This document shows, in pieces, positions 10,894 to 22,552 of a stretch of 64,000 bases of DNA. The notes under the pieces were generated by a model. The model did not search any database. It worked only from the letters and a program-made list of their open reading frames with translations, and was not told the DNA's origin. Positions within the stretch are counted from its first letter, which is position 1. The number at the start of each line of letters is the position of its first letter. A program made the position numbers and the translations under genes. Location of the stretch: NCBI RefSeq assembly GCF_030867095.1, contig NC_081826.1:41146001-41210000 (forward strand). The letters are read 5' to 3'. This DNA is from Alligator mississippiensis (taxonomy: Eukaryota; Chordata; Crocodylia; Alligatoridae).

Positions 10894-11823
10894 TTTTTTA
10901 TATTGGGCCAGGCTCAATGTAGTTACATAGCATCTGCAGAAACAATCTGGTAATTTGTTGTCATTGAGGTCGTTTATATAAAACACTTTATTGCAAATTG
11001 GAATGAACATTTCAGCTAGTACAGCAAACTCTGTGTAAGACTGATCTGATCCATGTTGTATTGCTGTATACTATGGAGTGTGATTATTATGAACTACATC
11101 ACCACTGAGAGCAAAGCTCAATAATCTAGAGTACTCAGAAGCAGACTTAGAGTCTCCTAGTAAAGGTGCACTGTATCCTTAGCCTACTGGATTTTAGGAA
11201 TTGGTCTGTACAAATGTTGGCACAGTACAAATGTTAACTGCTTACAACAGAATGCAGTGTTTGCTCTCTGTTTCTTCTATCACTCTCCAACTATCCCTTT
11301 GGATGCAGGTTAGGCTTTCATTGCCATGCATCACTGGAAAACACCAGTATTTTCATCTTAAAAGGGCTGAATAATGACTCCCCCTATTTTTTCCCTCATA
11401 CAAAAACCCACATCAGGATAAAGCTTCACACTTTATTTTCCAAAACAGTATCATGGAACCATAACCTGACTGGTCAAAGGGCTGTGTAATAGCAGCTCCC
11501 ATTGGTACCAATTCAGGGGAAAGGATGGGAGGGAAGGGGGGAAAAAAATCAAGCCCCTAATACACTAATGCAGATTATTTTAATGTCCACAGCAGAGAGA
11601 GAAAGAGAGCTCAATGTTCTCCGAGGATGGGCTTTAAGAGAGCATGTCAGCCCAGATTTGTGGAGATTGTGTTGGAAGGGTTTCTGAATTACCCTGTCCT
11701 CCATGCAGTCTGGGGCAGATCTATGCTAAGGAAGAACAAGAGGTGTTGCTTTTGTTGCACTTAGGATACAGGAAAACTAAACAGGTCAGTGTGTCTATTG
11801 CTCTGCAGGCAGGGTTTGCTTCT
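10894..11823. other. no recognised feature
   Basis: No supported gene, repeat terminus or RNA gene. Confidence 0.45.
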
Positions 11824-12162
11824 TAAAGGCACATCCAGCCCAGCTCAGCCATGCGGTATGTGGTGCCGCAAACACGTCTGCAGCACCACATACCGCACAG
11901 TTGGGTGTTCTCTGCACTGCACAAGCATGTTGCCCATTCATGTGCTGCTCTGGGTTTTTTTCAACCCAGGACCCCAAGTAAGGCTGCTGAGGCCAGCACA
12001 GTGCTAGCCCCGGCCTCCCCTACCTCCCCCGGGGTACCTTGCCATGCGTAAAAGTGCACATGGCACAAGCATTCCCTAGGGACAAATAGGTGTGGTGCAA
12101 GGTGCACCGCTGCTACTTGTCCCCAGGGAACCAAAGGTCCACGCTCCTCTGGACTTGGCCTA
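11824..12162. mobile_element. non-autonomous DNA element, hAT-like, family A copy 2
   Basis: Same block order as 8721-9155 but more GC-rich. It holds a perfect 14-bp stem (11853-11866 with 11883-11896; GCGGTATGTGGTGC paired to its complement). The right end, reverse-complemented, reads TTAGGCCAAGTCCAG and the left end AAAGGCACATCCAG. Target duplication not resolved. Confidence 0.5.
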
Positions 12163-12180
12163 AGAGTCCTTCAGATAACC

Positions 12181-12538
12181 CAAGCAACAATCTGAGTAGG
12201 ATTGAGTGCCTGCAGCCTCACTATCTATCATTACTCCCTTGGGAGCCCATCACCCAGTCCTTATAACACAAAACAATAATCCATGGTCCAAATAAATGAG
12301 TAAGCAAACTTTTTAGCCTTTTCCCAGGCAACAGGATAGGCCCCCTTCAGCTCTGATACTTCCCAGAGGAGAGCTACTCTAGGATTCAGTTTGCTTCCAG
12401 CCAGCAGACAGCTCCTTCCCAGCTCAAGGTACTTGCTCTTTCTCCTCTCAGGCTTTTAACTCCCTGCTAATCACCCACAGCTGAGCTCCTACACCAGGAC
12501 TGTCTGCTTCCATTAAAGGGCCAGATTGCCCTGTTACA
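12181..12538 (-). mobile_element. possible LTR fragment
   Basis: On the minus strand it begins TGTAACAGGGCAATCTGG, a common LTR start, and has a TTAAAAGCC promoter-like site about 80 bp in, similar to CTTAAAGCC in the candidate at 33529-34512. No second terminus or duplication was found, so this is a weak call. Confidence 0.3.
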
Positions 12539-12591
12539 GAGACATTTTAGGTTCAGAAACCATTTAAGTGCTGTTGTTAAGAGGATATACT

Positions 12592-12700
12592 GGATCAATA
12601 TTTCCCTAACTTTTTTGGTCATGGGCCCTTGCTGAGAGAAGCCGCCCCTTTCTGGTTTGAATCTGTGGCAACTGCTGCAAGCTCCCTTCCTGGAGACTTT
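12592..12700. mobile_element. possible hAT (Charlie/Tip100-like) end fragment
   Basis: The stretch TTTCCCTAACTTTTTTGGTC followed by ATGGGCCC resembles the GGTTCCCAAACTTTTTTGGTC termini of hAT elements. No opposite end is visible. Confidence 0.35.
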
Positions 12701-13954
12701 GTGCTTCAGAAGTTTACTTTGGCAGAAGCTGACATTGATCTTGGCTGTATTTAGATTAGTAAAAATTTACAAAAATTAAAAAGACCTTGAAACATGTTGT
12801 AGAATGATGCAACTTGTTCGTAAGCTATAGTTTCTTCACTTCTGGAACAGTAGTTAGTTGCCGTAGTTTGCGTGAACTGCTGTTTCTGCTGAAAATCTTT
12901 CCAACTTACATACTGTGTACACAAACATTTCACAGGCCAGCTCAGGTTGCCATAGCATCCATTACCTCTCTGTTCACCATCATTCTGCACTTCTGCTTTT
13001 GTTCTGTTACTGAGCCTCATCAACATATCATTTTCTAGCAGTTTTGTATCACTTGAAATGTACAGCGTCGAATACTTTAAGGACCTAATAGGAGCTCAAA
13101 GAAATTCCTTATCTGGCACTATTCAGAAACCAGCCTGATTCCTGGCACAGCAAGTATACATTAGAGTTCACTCTTCATTAAAAAGAGCAGGCGACCACAG
13201 CACCAGGATGTGGGTAGTCTTAAAGATTAATGTGTACATTTATGCAGATGCAGTCTTCTGAGAACGAGCATGTTTTTATCATAAAAGAACCCTTCAAGTA
13301 ATTTTAATGAGGAGTTAGTGGAAGAATTTATTTTAAAACTTTAAACTAAGTGTAAATTCCTGAGGATCAAATTAAGTTAAAGGTAAATAATGTTCAAAAT
13401 GGCATTTCAGTCAAGGCAGCTTTACAGTGAGCGACCTAGAGATCTTGCTTAGAGAACATTTCTGATCCAACTAGTATCTTCCTTAAGGAGCCCAGACAGA
13501 TGCCACATGCTGGTGATAAAACAACATCTTTCACAACTTGGCATTTGGAGCCTGCTCAAAAGATCAGTCATTTTATCTTTTCTAATGTTGCCACCTTTAA
13601 AATAAATGACAAGCAGTTATGAGGTAGAAAAACAAAAATAGACAGGAGTTATTTGTTGTCATCAGTGATGAAACACCCATCAGCAGATGTTTTGCTTTAC
13701 ATACAAGGAAGTTCTGAGTAGAAACATTAAAGTTAGGGGCTGTTGTTTCAAGGATGCTTTGAAGAACATTTTAGCACATATTGTCACAATATTATGCACC
13801 TAATTTAAGGTAACCATATGAAGAAATCCTATACTCTCACTGGGGGCTGGGCTTTGTCAATATTGTACTTTGGAAAAGTGGGACATTTTTCTAATAATAT
13901 GTCATTTAATATTGAATAATTGATTTTGAACTCCAAGTCAGAAGTACTAGTGAT

Positions 13955-13988
<34 letters not shown>

Positions 13989-15186
13989 TAAAGAAGAGAA
14001 TTATTTTCCCTCCACGTACTTTCCTGAATTTCCTTGCTTACCTCTTGGAAGATATTGGTAATATACTTTATTAGAAAGCTGCTTTTGTGTATTATTTTTA
14101 AATATGTACAGAAAAAAATATATTTAAACACTTATGCAAGTTTGGCATCTTTATTATAACTAGCCAAATATTTTCTAACGTGATCAGATTCACACAATAA
14201 GCTAATTAAACAAGTTAAGGCTAACCAAGATTATTTAGAATCAAGTTATATATTAACCTGGAGGCTAATATTCAGCAGGGTACCTCACGCTCAGTGCTAT
14301 ATCTGCTTTTAATGAATAACCCAATAATTGGAAAGAGAGGTTAAACAGAAGGATAATATTTTAAAGTAGAACATTGTTGAGCTGTATGTGGAAGGAAAAT
14401 TAGATAGAGATCTAGACAATTAGAGAGACAGGCAGGTCAGAAATGAATTACTTACATTTGGTTGTTAAAAGAATGTGTTTCCTCTGTTTCTGTACATTCA
14501 GGTTATATACATTTGATTTGCCAGTATATAGTTAGCATGTTCAGACTGTACTGTTTGTGCTTTGCTGTAATTATTTTATCAATGATTTTACTGGATTCAG
14601 AACTGTTCTTTCTACTTTAGAGGAGCGCACAAAGAGGAAAGGAGCCTGATCCAGATGGAGGTCCCCTAAGCACTGCCACTTAAGTATTGCAACACCTAAA
14701 ATTCTAGGTACCTGGTTCCAAAAGGCAACTCAAATAAATGTGCTTAGTTATCCAGGATCCCTATGTAGTCAGTGGAAATACTTGGGACCTTTAAAGAGTG
14801 GTCTAGATGGACATGGTTAGGTGCCTAAGATCTCTATATAGAGAGCAAGGACGGGGAAGCATCTCCAGTTGCTGACAGGCATGTACAAGACAGCCAATAA
14901 GAAACACTAAGTAGAGTAGTACGCACAGCACAGCTCTGCAGGTCTATAGTGCTTGCACATCTGATTACAGTGCAGATTAATATGTGCTTTTATTCACTTG
15001 AGCTCCAGAAAGCTTAGCCCCTTTCCTGAGGGTAAGTACCTTACTGACTAAGAGAGGGGAGGGAGGAGTCCGTCTTCTGCACAATAACCTAGTTGTTAAA
15101 GCAAAGAAGGAGAACTGGCTCTAGAACATCTTTAGAGCCTGAAGAGACTCAAACTTATGCTGTAATCACTGGGCTGTAGAATCGCA
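12701..15186. other. no recognised gene; contains a CA microsatellite and a possible SINE scrap
   Basis: Largely unique AT-rich DNA. Near 15155-15180 a CACTGGGCTGTAGAATC motif resembles the tRNA-like SINE piece at 32140, but it is too short to classify. Confidence 0.4.
13958..13987. repeat. (AC)15 microsatellite
   Basis: Uninterrupted AC dinucleotides of about 30 bases. Confidence 0.95.
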
Positions 15187-15400
15187 ATGGATTTAAACTG
15201 CAGTGGAATATATTTAGATTAAATCTCGGGAAAAACTTCCTAGCTATAAAATCAAAGGAACAAAATGCCTATGGAAGTTGTAGGAAATTTTCAAGAAGAG
15301 GATGGATAAATGTCCATCTTGGATGGGTTTAGATCTTGCATCTGTGGAAGGGGTTTGACTTGATGAGTCTTGTTTTCAGGATTCTATGAGTGTCTGATTC
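15187..15400 (+). mobile_element. old CR1/L2-type LINE 3' end, sense
   Basis: It holds the sense-strand order typical of L2/CR1 3' ends: an AGATTAAATCTCGGGAAAAACTTCC-like block, AATTTTCAAGAAGAGGATGG, GGTTTAGAT, GGGGTTTGACTTGATGA and a GATTCTATGA tail. It is clearly diverged from the young CR1 at 59 kb. L2 or an old CR1 are both possible. Confidence 0.7.
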
Positions 15401-15554
15401 TAGGAACAATTTTAAAAGAAGCCAAGGCAAAGAAATGGTAGAGGAAAAGTAAGTGCTTTTTTAGACTGCATACAAATGTGGATTCTTTCATGAAAAGTAC
15501 CTCATAAGGCAGTTACCACATCCAGAAGAAGCCTTGACTTAGAGTCTTGGTTTT

Positions 15555-15680
15555 CCTGGAGTATGGCTGTGTATGCTTTTGAACAAACCATACAACCTTT
15601 CTGTATCTTATTTCCCTTATCTGTAATACTTGTCTGCATACAGTTGGTCAATGTTTTAAGCATTGTGAGAGTATTCAAAC
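15555..15680 (+). mobile_element. MIR-like SINE relic
   Basis: A TATGGCTGTGTATGCTTTTGA segment followed by a TTATTTCCCTTATCTGTAATA segment matches the MIR core order (GCTGTGTGACCTTGGGCAAG, then TTTCCTCATCTGTAAAA). Strongly decayed. Confidence 0.45.
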
Positions 15681-16234
15681 ATCGGTCTTGCTGAGACTTC
15701 TACTAAGAGCAGTATTTGTAATGGTAGTTTTGTAACATGGGTACCTATGAACTATGTTTACCAATGTAGTGAATACCTGGAGGAAATATGGTTAGGAGGA
15801 TTCTGTCTCTGACACTAAGGGTGCATCCACACATGCAAGCACATGTGCTTGCAGCAGCTCAAATAGAAGCAGTGCAAATTTGAGCCGGGGCTTTTAGCCT
15901 CAGCGCATGTGCTTGGACATGCATTTTGTTGTGGAGCAAATTGTGCCACTTGGGGCAAAATAACCCTGCCTGGCTTCTCTCGGGTCTGCAGCCAGGGGGA
16001 GCTAGAGCCTGGGGCCAGCACCTGTGCTGTCCCCAGCAGTACAAAAACCTGCCCTGGCCAGCAGTTCAGAGTTACTTGACCTCAGGAGCTTCTGGGGCCC
16101 AGGCAATTGGTATCTGGGGACACTAACCCTTTGTGTCAGCTAGACTGCTGAGGCAGCATCCCAAATTCACTTTTTAAAATACCCCAAAATCCACATTCTT
16201 CCATAATTAGAACAAAAGAGAGAGAGAAAGGGGG

Positions 16235-16350
16235 ATTGATCAAATGGGCAATGGTTTATTGTTATATTTACAATGTTAAAGCAATTTGGAAGCCTATCAG
16301 TGTCTCTAGCATCATAATAAAATAAATCCTAAATATCTATATATTTTAAT
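16235..16350 (+). repeat. shared 115-bp block, copy 1 (inverse of 42655-42785)
   Basis: The sequence TTAAAGCAATTTGGAAGCCT, then CAGTG, then ATAATAAAATAAAT and TATATATTTT, occurs in reverse complement at 42655-42785 with few differences. In both places it borders a G-rich tandem tract on the same side. Confidence 0.75.
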
Positions 16351-16375
16351 GTTTGCTTTGGGTTTCCTTATCACA

Positions 16376-16500
16376 TGGTGGGTGTGTGATGGGGGGATGT
16401 GGGGTTTGCAAGAGGGGGTAGGAAGGGGGGTGGGGGGATGTGGGTAGGTGTGAAGGGATGTGGGGGGATGTGAGTCACTGTGTGGGTAGGTGTGGGGGAT
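16376..16500 (+). repeat. G-rich tandem tract, G-quadruplex-capable
   Basis: Repeated GGGGGGATGTGGG/GGTAGGTGTG units with many runs of four or more G on the plus strand. A G-quadruplex is possible on composition alone. Confidence 0.7.
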
Positions 16501-16969
16501 GCTTAGGAGGGGGGGTGCCCTGTATGAATACCGCATGTTCCCAGCGGTTCATGGGGCATGGAGGCACTGGCAGCAGTGGGATCGTGGTGGCAGTGGTAAG
16601 CGAAGAGCTCCCATAGATGTTGCCGGCACTGTTGGCAGCAGGGGGACGGGTGGTGAGCGGCAAGCACCCACAGACACCACTGGCAGCAACAGAGGTGGCC
16701 GGCGGCGATCGCTGACTGCCCACAGACACCACTGGTGGCGGGGGTGGCACAGGGCAGAGCCCCTCCCACAGCACATGGACTACCCTGCCTGCAGGGTATC
16801 AGGCCCCCCCAGGGGTGACAGCTCACCCCCACCACTGGTCTCCAGGCCCCTGCTCATTCTTCTGCTCTTCTCCAGCATCTGGAGGCTGGAGATGAGCAGG
16901 AGAACAAGCAGGAGGCTGGAGAAAATAGGGGAATGAACAGGAGGCTCATGCCCTCCACCCCTGTTGGTT

Positions 16970-17180
16970 CCCCCAGCTCCCTATTTGTTCTCCTGCTCCC
17001 CATTCATTCCCCCATCCACCATTCAACCCCTCGACCCCTGTTCATTCCCACAGCTCCCCATTTATTCCCCTGCTCCCCATTTATTCCCCTGCTCCCCACT
17101 CATTCTCCCTTCCCCCTGTTCATTCACCCCTTCCTGTTCTTTCCCCCAGCTCCCCGCTTGCTCTCCCAGCCCCACCAAAC
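16970..17180. repeat. C-rich minisatellite, about 22-bp unit
   Basis: Successive copies of a CTGCTCCCCATTTATTCCCC-like unit (variants CATTCATTC, CACTCATTC, TGTTCATTC) occur with moderate divergence. Confidence 0.7.
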
Positions 17181-17194
17181 TCACTAGCAATAGC

Positions 17195-17515
17195 AGAGAA
17201 TGAGCAGGAGGCTGGAGACAGCAAGGGAATTCTCCAGCTTATCTCCAGGGGATTGTCTCCAGTCTCCTGCTTGTCTCTAGTCTCCTGCTCCTTTCCCTGC
17301 TTGTCTCCAGCCTCAGGAGGGAGCAGGAGGCTGAGACTGCCCCTGGAGACATTACCTTGCTATCTCCAGCTCCCCTGCTCCTTCCCCTGCTTGACTCCAG
17401 CCTTGGGAGTCTGGAGACAAGCAGGGGAAGAAGCAGGAGGCTGGAGACAGCAGAGAAATGTCTGTGGGGCTGTCTCCAGGCCCCTGCTCCTTCCCCTGCT
17501 GTCTCCAGCCTCCCG
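17195..17515. repeat. cluster of direct and inverted 20-bp units
   Basis: GAGCAGGAGGCTGGAGACAG and its reverse complement CTGTCTCCAGCCTCCTGCTC alternate several times in both orientations, so the region can fold into many competing hairpins. An isolated earlier copy lies near 16870-16925. Confidence 0.75.
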
Positions 17516-17600
17516 AGATCTCCCCCCAGACCCCCAGCCCCCTGCTTACCTGCCAAAAGCTGGGTCTGGGTTCCTGCAGCTTGCACAGGAATGCAAGCAT

Positions 17601-17640
17601 GGGCAGGCAGCGTGGGCAGGCAGCATGGGCAGGCAGCGTG
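17601..17640. repeat. 13-bp minisatellite, 3 copies
   Basis: The unit GGGCAGGCAGCGT/GGGCAGGCAGCAT repeats three times. Confidence 0.85.
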
Positions 17641-17669
17641 CTTCAGGAGAGGGAAAAGGGCCAATCATA

Positions 17670-17700
17670 GAGACGCTCTGACACTCTGCCAGAGCGTCTC
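17670..17700. repeat. perfect 11-bp-stem hairpin
   Basis: GAGACGCTCTG (17670-17680) and CAGAGCGTCTC (17690-17700) are exact reverse complements around a 9-base loop. Confidence 0.85.
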
Positions 17701-17893
17701 TGGGGGACTGAGCCTCCGGTTGCCTCAGGGCACGGTCTGGGACAATGCCCTGACCCATTTTTTTCCCCCAGGTTTTTGTTTGACCCCTGGTCTAATTTTC
17801 TCCCCACACTGCATTTTTTCACTCCTGCACATGCCTCTTGCCCCACCTTAAAGGGGTTTGAGAGGGGCAAGAGGCACGTGTACACCCTAAGTG

Positions 17894-20800
17894 TAAGGAT
17901 ACCGATACTTTATCCTCTCAGTCACTGGGTTGCATCTGTCTCAAGCTGAAGTTTGGTGGCATATTTGGAAGGGATTGGTCTCAGTCCAGGTCCTAAGAGA
18001 TGCATGCATTACCAAGCTGTCAACCTTGCCTGTCTTATGAAGGAGTTACAAGATCTCTAACATTCTCACCACTTTGCCAATCTCTGAACAGAGTAATGCA
18101 GGACTAGTATGGAGTCTCCCTCTAAATTGTCCAAAGAATGAAGAAGCCTTTCATTGTCCTTCAGAGACAGCATTGCTAACGTGGATCTTAAGTGAAGTGG
18201 AAATCTTTGCTTGGCCCCGCTTCTTCAAGCTGACTTTCATCCCACTACAGAGGGCCTATGTGTTGCTTTAATGAAATAATGGATTTTACCCTGCTGAATG
18301 ATTCTAATATTTTCTTACAAGAAGTAACTAAAGAATGTGGCAATAATATTATGGCTCTATGGCTTCAGTGCAGGGTATTTACTACTGCTTAGTTAAACAG
18401 GGATCAAAATGGAATGAATATTTTATGGCATCACTAGAAGCAAAAAACTAAAAAGAAATTGACTCATCACACTTTAAAAGTGTTCTGATTTGTTTTTGAT
18501 GTTTTCTGGTTGTTCCTTATAAATGAGCTCCAGTTATGGTGAGGCACTGAGATGAGTTAATTGCTACAGTTGAGAGGATGCTGTGAATGATCCTTCCTGG
18601 GGCTGATTTAATTAAAACACCTGCTTTCTAGTTTGTTACCTTTCTCATGTTAATATTGTTCACATTTATTTTGTGGGAACACAAAGAAAATACTTATAAT
18701 AAAAGAGTCTCCTGCTTTTGGATCAATTCTGACTCAGCAGGGTCTGGAAGTTTTAGGTACCAGTCCCACTGTTAATTAACAAGTGTGTCTTTGGAGTTCC
18801 CAGGTTCTGCTTTAGACATTACTCTGTTATAAATGTGCCTAGTATAGTACTAGGAAGATACATCCCCATTACAAGGAAATTCCTGCATAAATCTAGTTTC
18901 CACTAATCTTGAAGTTCCTATATTTGAAGGTCACCTATTCTAGCACGTGATATTCAGTGCTGAAATATTCAGTGCAAAGGTCACCTATTTTAGCACCCGA
19001 TCACATAGATTCTATAGAATTTGCTAATGATTTAAAAAAAACAAACACAAAAACGAAAAGCAACCTCTCCAGCAAGCATTTCTATTCTCTTGCAGATATC
19101 AGCCGTGCTTCTAGGTATGTAATAGTACCCCTATACAAAAGCAGGTGTGTCTACGCCTCTTTCTAGATTAATTCCAAAGTCTGTTCCCAGTTGACTCAGC
19201 TGTATACAGGCAGCTGGTCATCTAGGCTGGGGAGCAAAAGGTAGCTAGTGTACACATAGTGTGGGTGAAAAAAATAGGCATTGTCTCTGGACCATGGGGG
19301 TTTCCTGGAAGTTGCTTAGCTCTCATCTACTTACCTTCTAACATCCAATATGAACAAGGTGTCTCAATATTTGAGGCTCAACATCTCTGGCACCTTGCAT
19401 CAGGAAACAACAGTTCACGTTCTGAGTGACCAAAATTTCAAGTTTTATTTCTGGATTCTTCAATGAAGGGAAACAGAGACCCTGATTAAGAGCATCCATT
19501 GCACCTCATTAACAAAAGAAGAATGTTAAAAAAAATCTGTTTAAAATAAGCATGCATGCACATTGTCATATGTATTCATATACCCTGAGAGCTGTAACCC
19601 ACCCAGCTGGCAATGTATGGAATAAACCCATCTCCTTTTGGGGCGATTAAATAGTGGAATTCCAATATTGGCAATATGTACACCAGTGTTTTCAAATATT
19701 AATGAGAGATTTTCAATTGGTTTATCTTAACTATAAAGATGGAGGCAAAAATAAAACATAGTTCAATTATCTTTCCTTTCACAGCTTTCATCACCATCTT
19801 CATTTTCCTCCTGTTGAGGTCTTTTTTGATCAGAGAGTTCTTCATAAATTACCACCATGTGCTTTTCATAGTTGCCAGGTGGCTTTTATTTTCACATTTT
19901 CATCCATACTACTCTTCCTGGGTTTTGAATCAAATTCAGTGCTCGAACCTTTGAGAATCTTTTTGCTTTCTTTCACAATAAACAATAGTAATGTTTTACG
20001 CTTAATGGAGGCATCATAATTTGAGAGAGACTTCCATATTGATATCTGATGCTGGCCTGAGGTAGACTATTGGTAGCTTTTTGAGATTTCTCTTGTTTTT
20101 CATTTAGATTTAAGAAATCCTTGTTAATTTCACTGCTCCCAAATTTGTCCTTTAGGGAAGCCTCATCTTTTCTTTGTATGCTCATGACTTGATCCTTGTG
20201 AATATTGAAACAAAGAGGGCTGATTAACTGTGATGGGCTCCTTCCATGTGCCTGGGAGGGAAAAGTATGATGAGTCATATTAATTATGGCTGATTGGGTA
20301 TTTTTTAACAAAACTTTTTTTGGGGGTAATGTAGTGAGTGGTTTCTTGTTCATAGCAATGTACCAGTTTTGACAAATCTCTTATTTCAAAACAATTTTGA
20401 CTTGGGTTCAATATTTTTTCTGCTTTTTGGTTCTTGGGACTTTTCAAGATTTTGGGTATTTCATCCTAATTCTGGATAGAAGATATTTTTCAAAATCTCA
20501 AAAATTCTGGTATCAACAGAGAGGATGATTTCTACTTGCAAAAACTTTCTTTAACTAGCATATCCACAGTATCACACCTGTCCCTTTTTCTGACATTCAC
20601 TCATAGGGCACCTTTTGTTTTAAAGTTCATTTGTCTCAGTGTTTTGGTCATTTAATTTGAGCTCCAGTTCATTCTCTGCTAGCTCCTTACACATTTGTGT
20701 GCATGTTTCTTCAAATCTGCTTCTATTTCAGTGACAAAAAGTCTGATCCTGCCCCCACACCAATACCAAAGCTCCCATCAACTTAAATGGTGCAAGAATG

Positions 20801-22225
20801 AACCTTCAGTCTGTTAGTTCTTCTACTAGATTTTTAAGATCTTGAATTGCTTCCTGATTTTATTATTTATGGATTCCAACTCATAAAAAACATCCTCTGC
20901 CAGCTTTCTGGAAGGGACACACTTGTCTTCTCATTTTATTCTGTCTGTTGTCTGCTCACTCTCAGCCAAAATCAAGTAACTCCTCCACTCTCTTTGGAGA
21001 AAAAGTTTTAACAGTGGAAACCCTTCTTGAGCAGCAGTTGTTTCTTTTGGATTTGGATATGTTATTTTTTTCTGTCCTGTTTATTTTAATGTTTTGTTCT
21101 TTTAAAAGGAGAGTTGATGAAGGCAGTCTTAACAGATAAGAATGCATCCTTTGTTGTTCTTAATTTTTCTCCAGATGCTGAAAAAAGGAATGCTTTCTTC
21201 CTCTTGGTTGTAGGTAGTTGAGATAAAGAAAGGTATTTGTAGCTAAGCTGCAAGGGAAATAGAGCAGCCTTTACAGACCTTTCAAACAGCTTCCTCATTT
21301 CCTAACACAATGCATTTTCTTTCTTTTTTCTCCTTCATTTTCTTTCCCATCCCTCGTTGGGAAGAAATTTTCCATCTCCCCTTCCACATGACCCCCCTTT
21401 ACTCTTCTCCATCAGAGATGACTGGGGTGGGCTAAACTTCTCATATATGACCTGCTAGTCCCCATAACTGGCTAGCTTCACTCTTGATCAAATGTACAGG
21501 ATTTTTAAGAAAATAAAAGATGGTATTGAGGTGTTGGTTAGATTGCTGCACTTATAACTTTATTGCCTTTCTTAATAATGTTTTCTGTTTGGAAATTGTG
21601 CAACTTTACCAAGAACATACTGCTCTGAACCATAGAAACACTAGTTTTGTTGGTACAGATGTAGCACTTACAGCTAATTTGCTCTTTTTGTGTGATTTTT
21701 GGGAAGTAATCCATCAAGAGCAATTGCACTTGTAACAAGAAGAGGTGATTGACATTCCATATATGTGAAGTTTCATCATCTTATCCAACTTTCCAATGCT
21801 ATGATTTCTCTTGTTAATATGCTCTTCACTTGTCCAGCTGAGCACATTAACTGCTGAGTCCATTCCTGTTAATTTGTTGAGTTAGCCTTATGTATTGAAT
21901 TTTCTATGGTGATAGAGTTGTGGGACGCAAACTGGATATTAACCTTTTCATTATTGTACTTTCTTAATACAAAGAAACTTGTGGAACAACCTTAGATGTC
22001 CTTGAGAGTTTATGCCATGTTTTATATCAGCATATCCTTCACTGCTCAGTTTCTCATTTCAGGAAAAAGTCTCTTATCAAGTACTAACAGAAATATTGTT
22101 TATAATACGGTAGTAGTACCTGTGCATGATCAGGTACAAAGCATTAAACTGCCAGATAATCAACAAGATTGGAGTTTTGTTACAGTCATGATGATCCAGA
22201 ATACATATGAGAAGCAAGGGTTTTT
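17894..22225. other. no recognised gene
   Basis: Long AT-rich unique stretch. A small local duplication sits at 18927-19004. Minus-strand frames near 19973-20353 (126 codons) have no recognisable domain and no repeat context, so I do not call them genes. Confidence 0.45.
18927..19004. repeat. short local tandem duplication
   Basis: AAGGTCACCTATTCTAGCAC and AAGGTCACCTATTTTAGCAC lie about 50 bp apart, with two copies of ATATTCAGTGC between them. Confidence 0.7.
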
Positions 22226-22262
22226 GGTTTGTTGTTTGTTTGTTTGTTTGTTTATTTGTTTT
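22226..22262. repeat. (TTTG)n microsatellite
   Basis: Imperfect TTTG tetranucleotide run next to a GGGGGGG stretch. It abuts a Penelope-like repeat piece. Confidence 0.85.
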
Positions 22263-22273
22263 GGGGGGGAGTT

Positions 22274-22552
22274 GGTGATCTCTTTTATTGGACAATCTAT
22301 TTAGTTAGGATTGACGTTGGATAAGCTTTCAGTAGTGTAAAAGTGAAGTCTTAGCCATGATGGTCCAGAATTTAGGCAAAAGGCAAGGATATCTAAGGGT
22401 AGATTAACTATGGTCCAATAAAAGATTTCACCCTAAGAAATCCTTGCCTCTCAGATAACTTTCAGGCATAAAGTGAAGGGCATTTTATTGCCCATAAGCT
22501 TGTCTGACATCTCTCCCAACCATGTAGCTGGTCCAATAAAGTTATCATGAAA
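22274..22552. mobile_element. Penelope-like repeat pieces in both orientations
   Basis: A minus-oriented piece (GGTGATCTCTTTTATTGGAC, then ATAAGCTTTC) is followed by plus-oriented pieces (GGTCCAATAAAAGATTTCA at about 22412; ATAAGCTTGTC...GGTCCAATAAAG at about 22494-22540). The same modules form the clean hairpin at 48748-48948. Assignment to Penelope-like elements is by resemblance and is uncertain. Confidence 0.5.

Larger units (their letters stand above)
15813..17893. mobile_element. 2.1 kb TIR element with GC-rich minisatellite interior
   Basis: The left end is CACTAAGGGTGCATCCACAC. The right end, reverse-complemented, is CACTTAGGGTGTACACGTGC. Both resemble the hAT-like ends elsewhere in the window. 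The interior is a patchwork: a block shared with 42655-42785, a G-rich tandem tract, C-rich tandem repeats, inverted 20-bp units and a small hairpin. Open frames here come from skewed base composition and repeats; none looks like a transposase. Target duplication not seen, and it may be a composite of more than one insertion. Confidence 0.5.

Noticed and set aside
13850..13930. Possible repeat with TGGGACATTTTT motif
   Set aside because: Resemblance to a common reptilian repeat was too short and had no termini.
17670..17700. Hairpin as a rho-independent terminator
   Set aside because: No following T-run and no bacterial gene context.
16490..17851. Several 100-164-codon overlapping frames
   Set aside because: Products of minisatellites and inverted 20-bp units, open in several phases at once.
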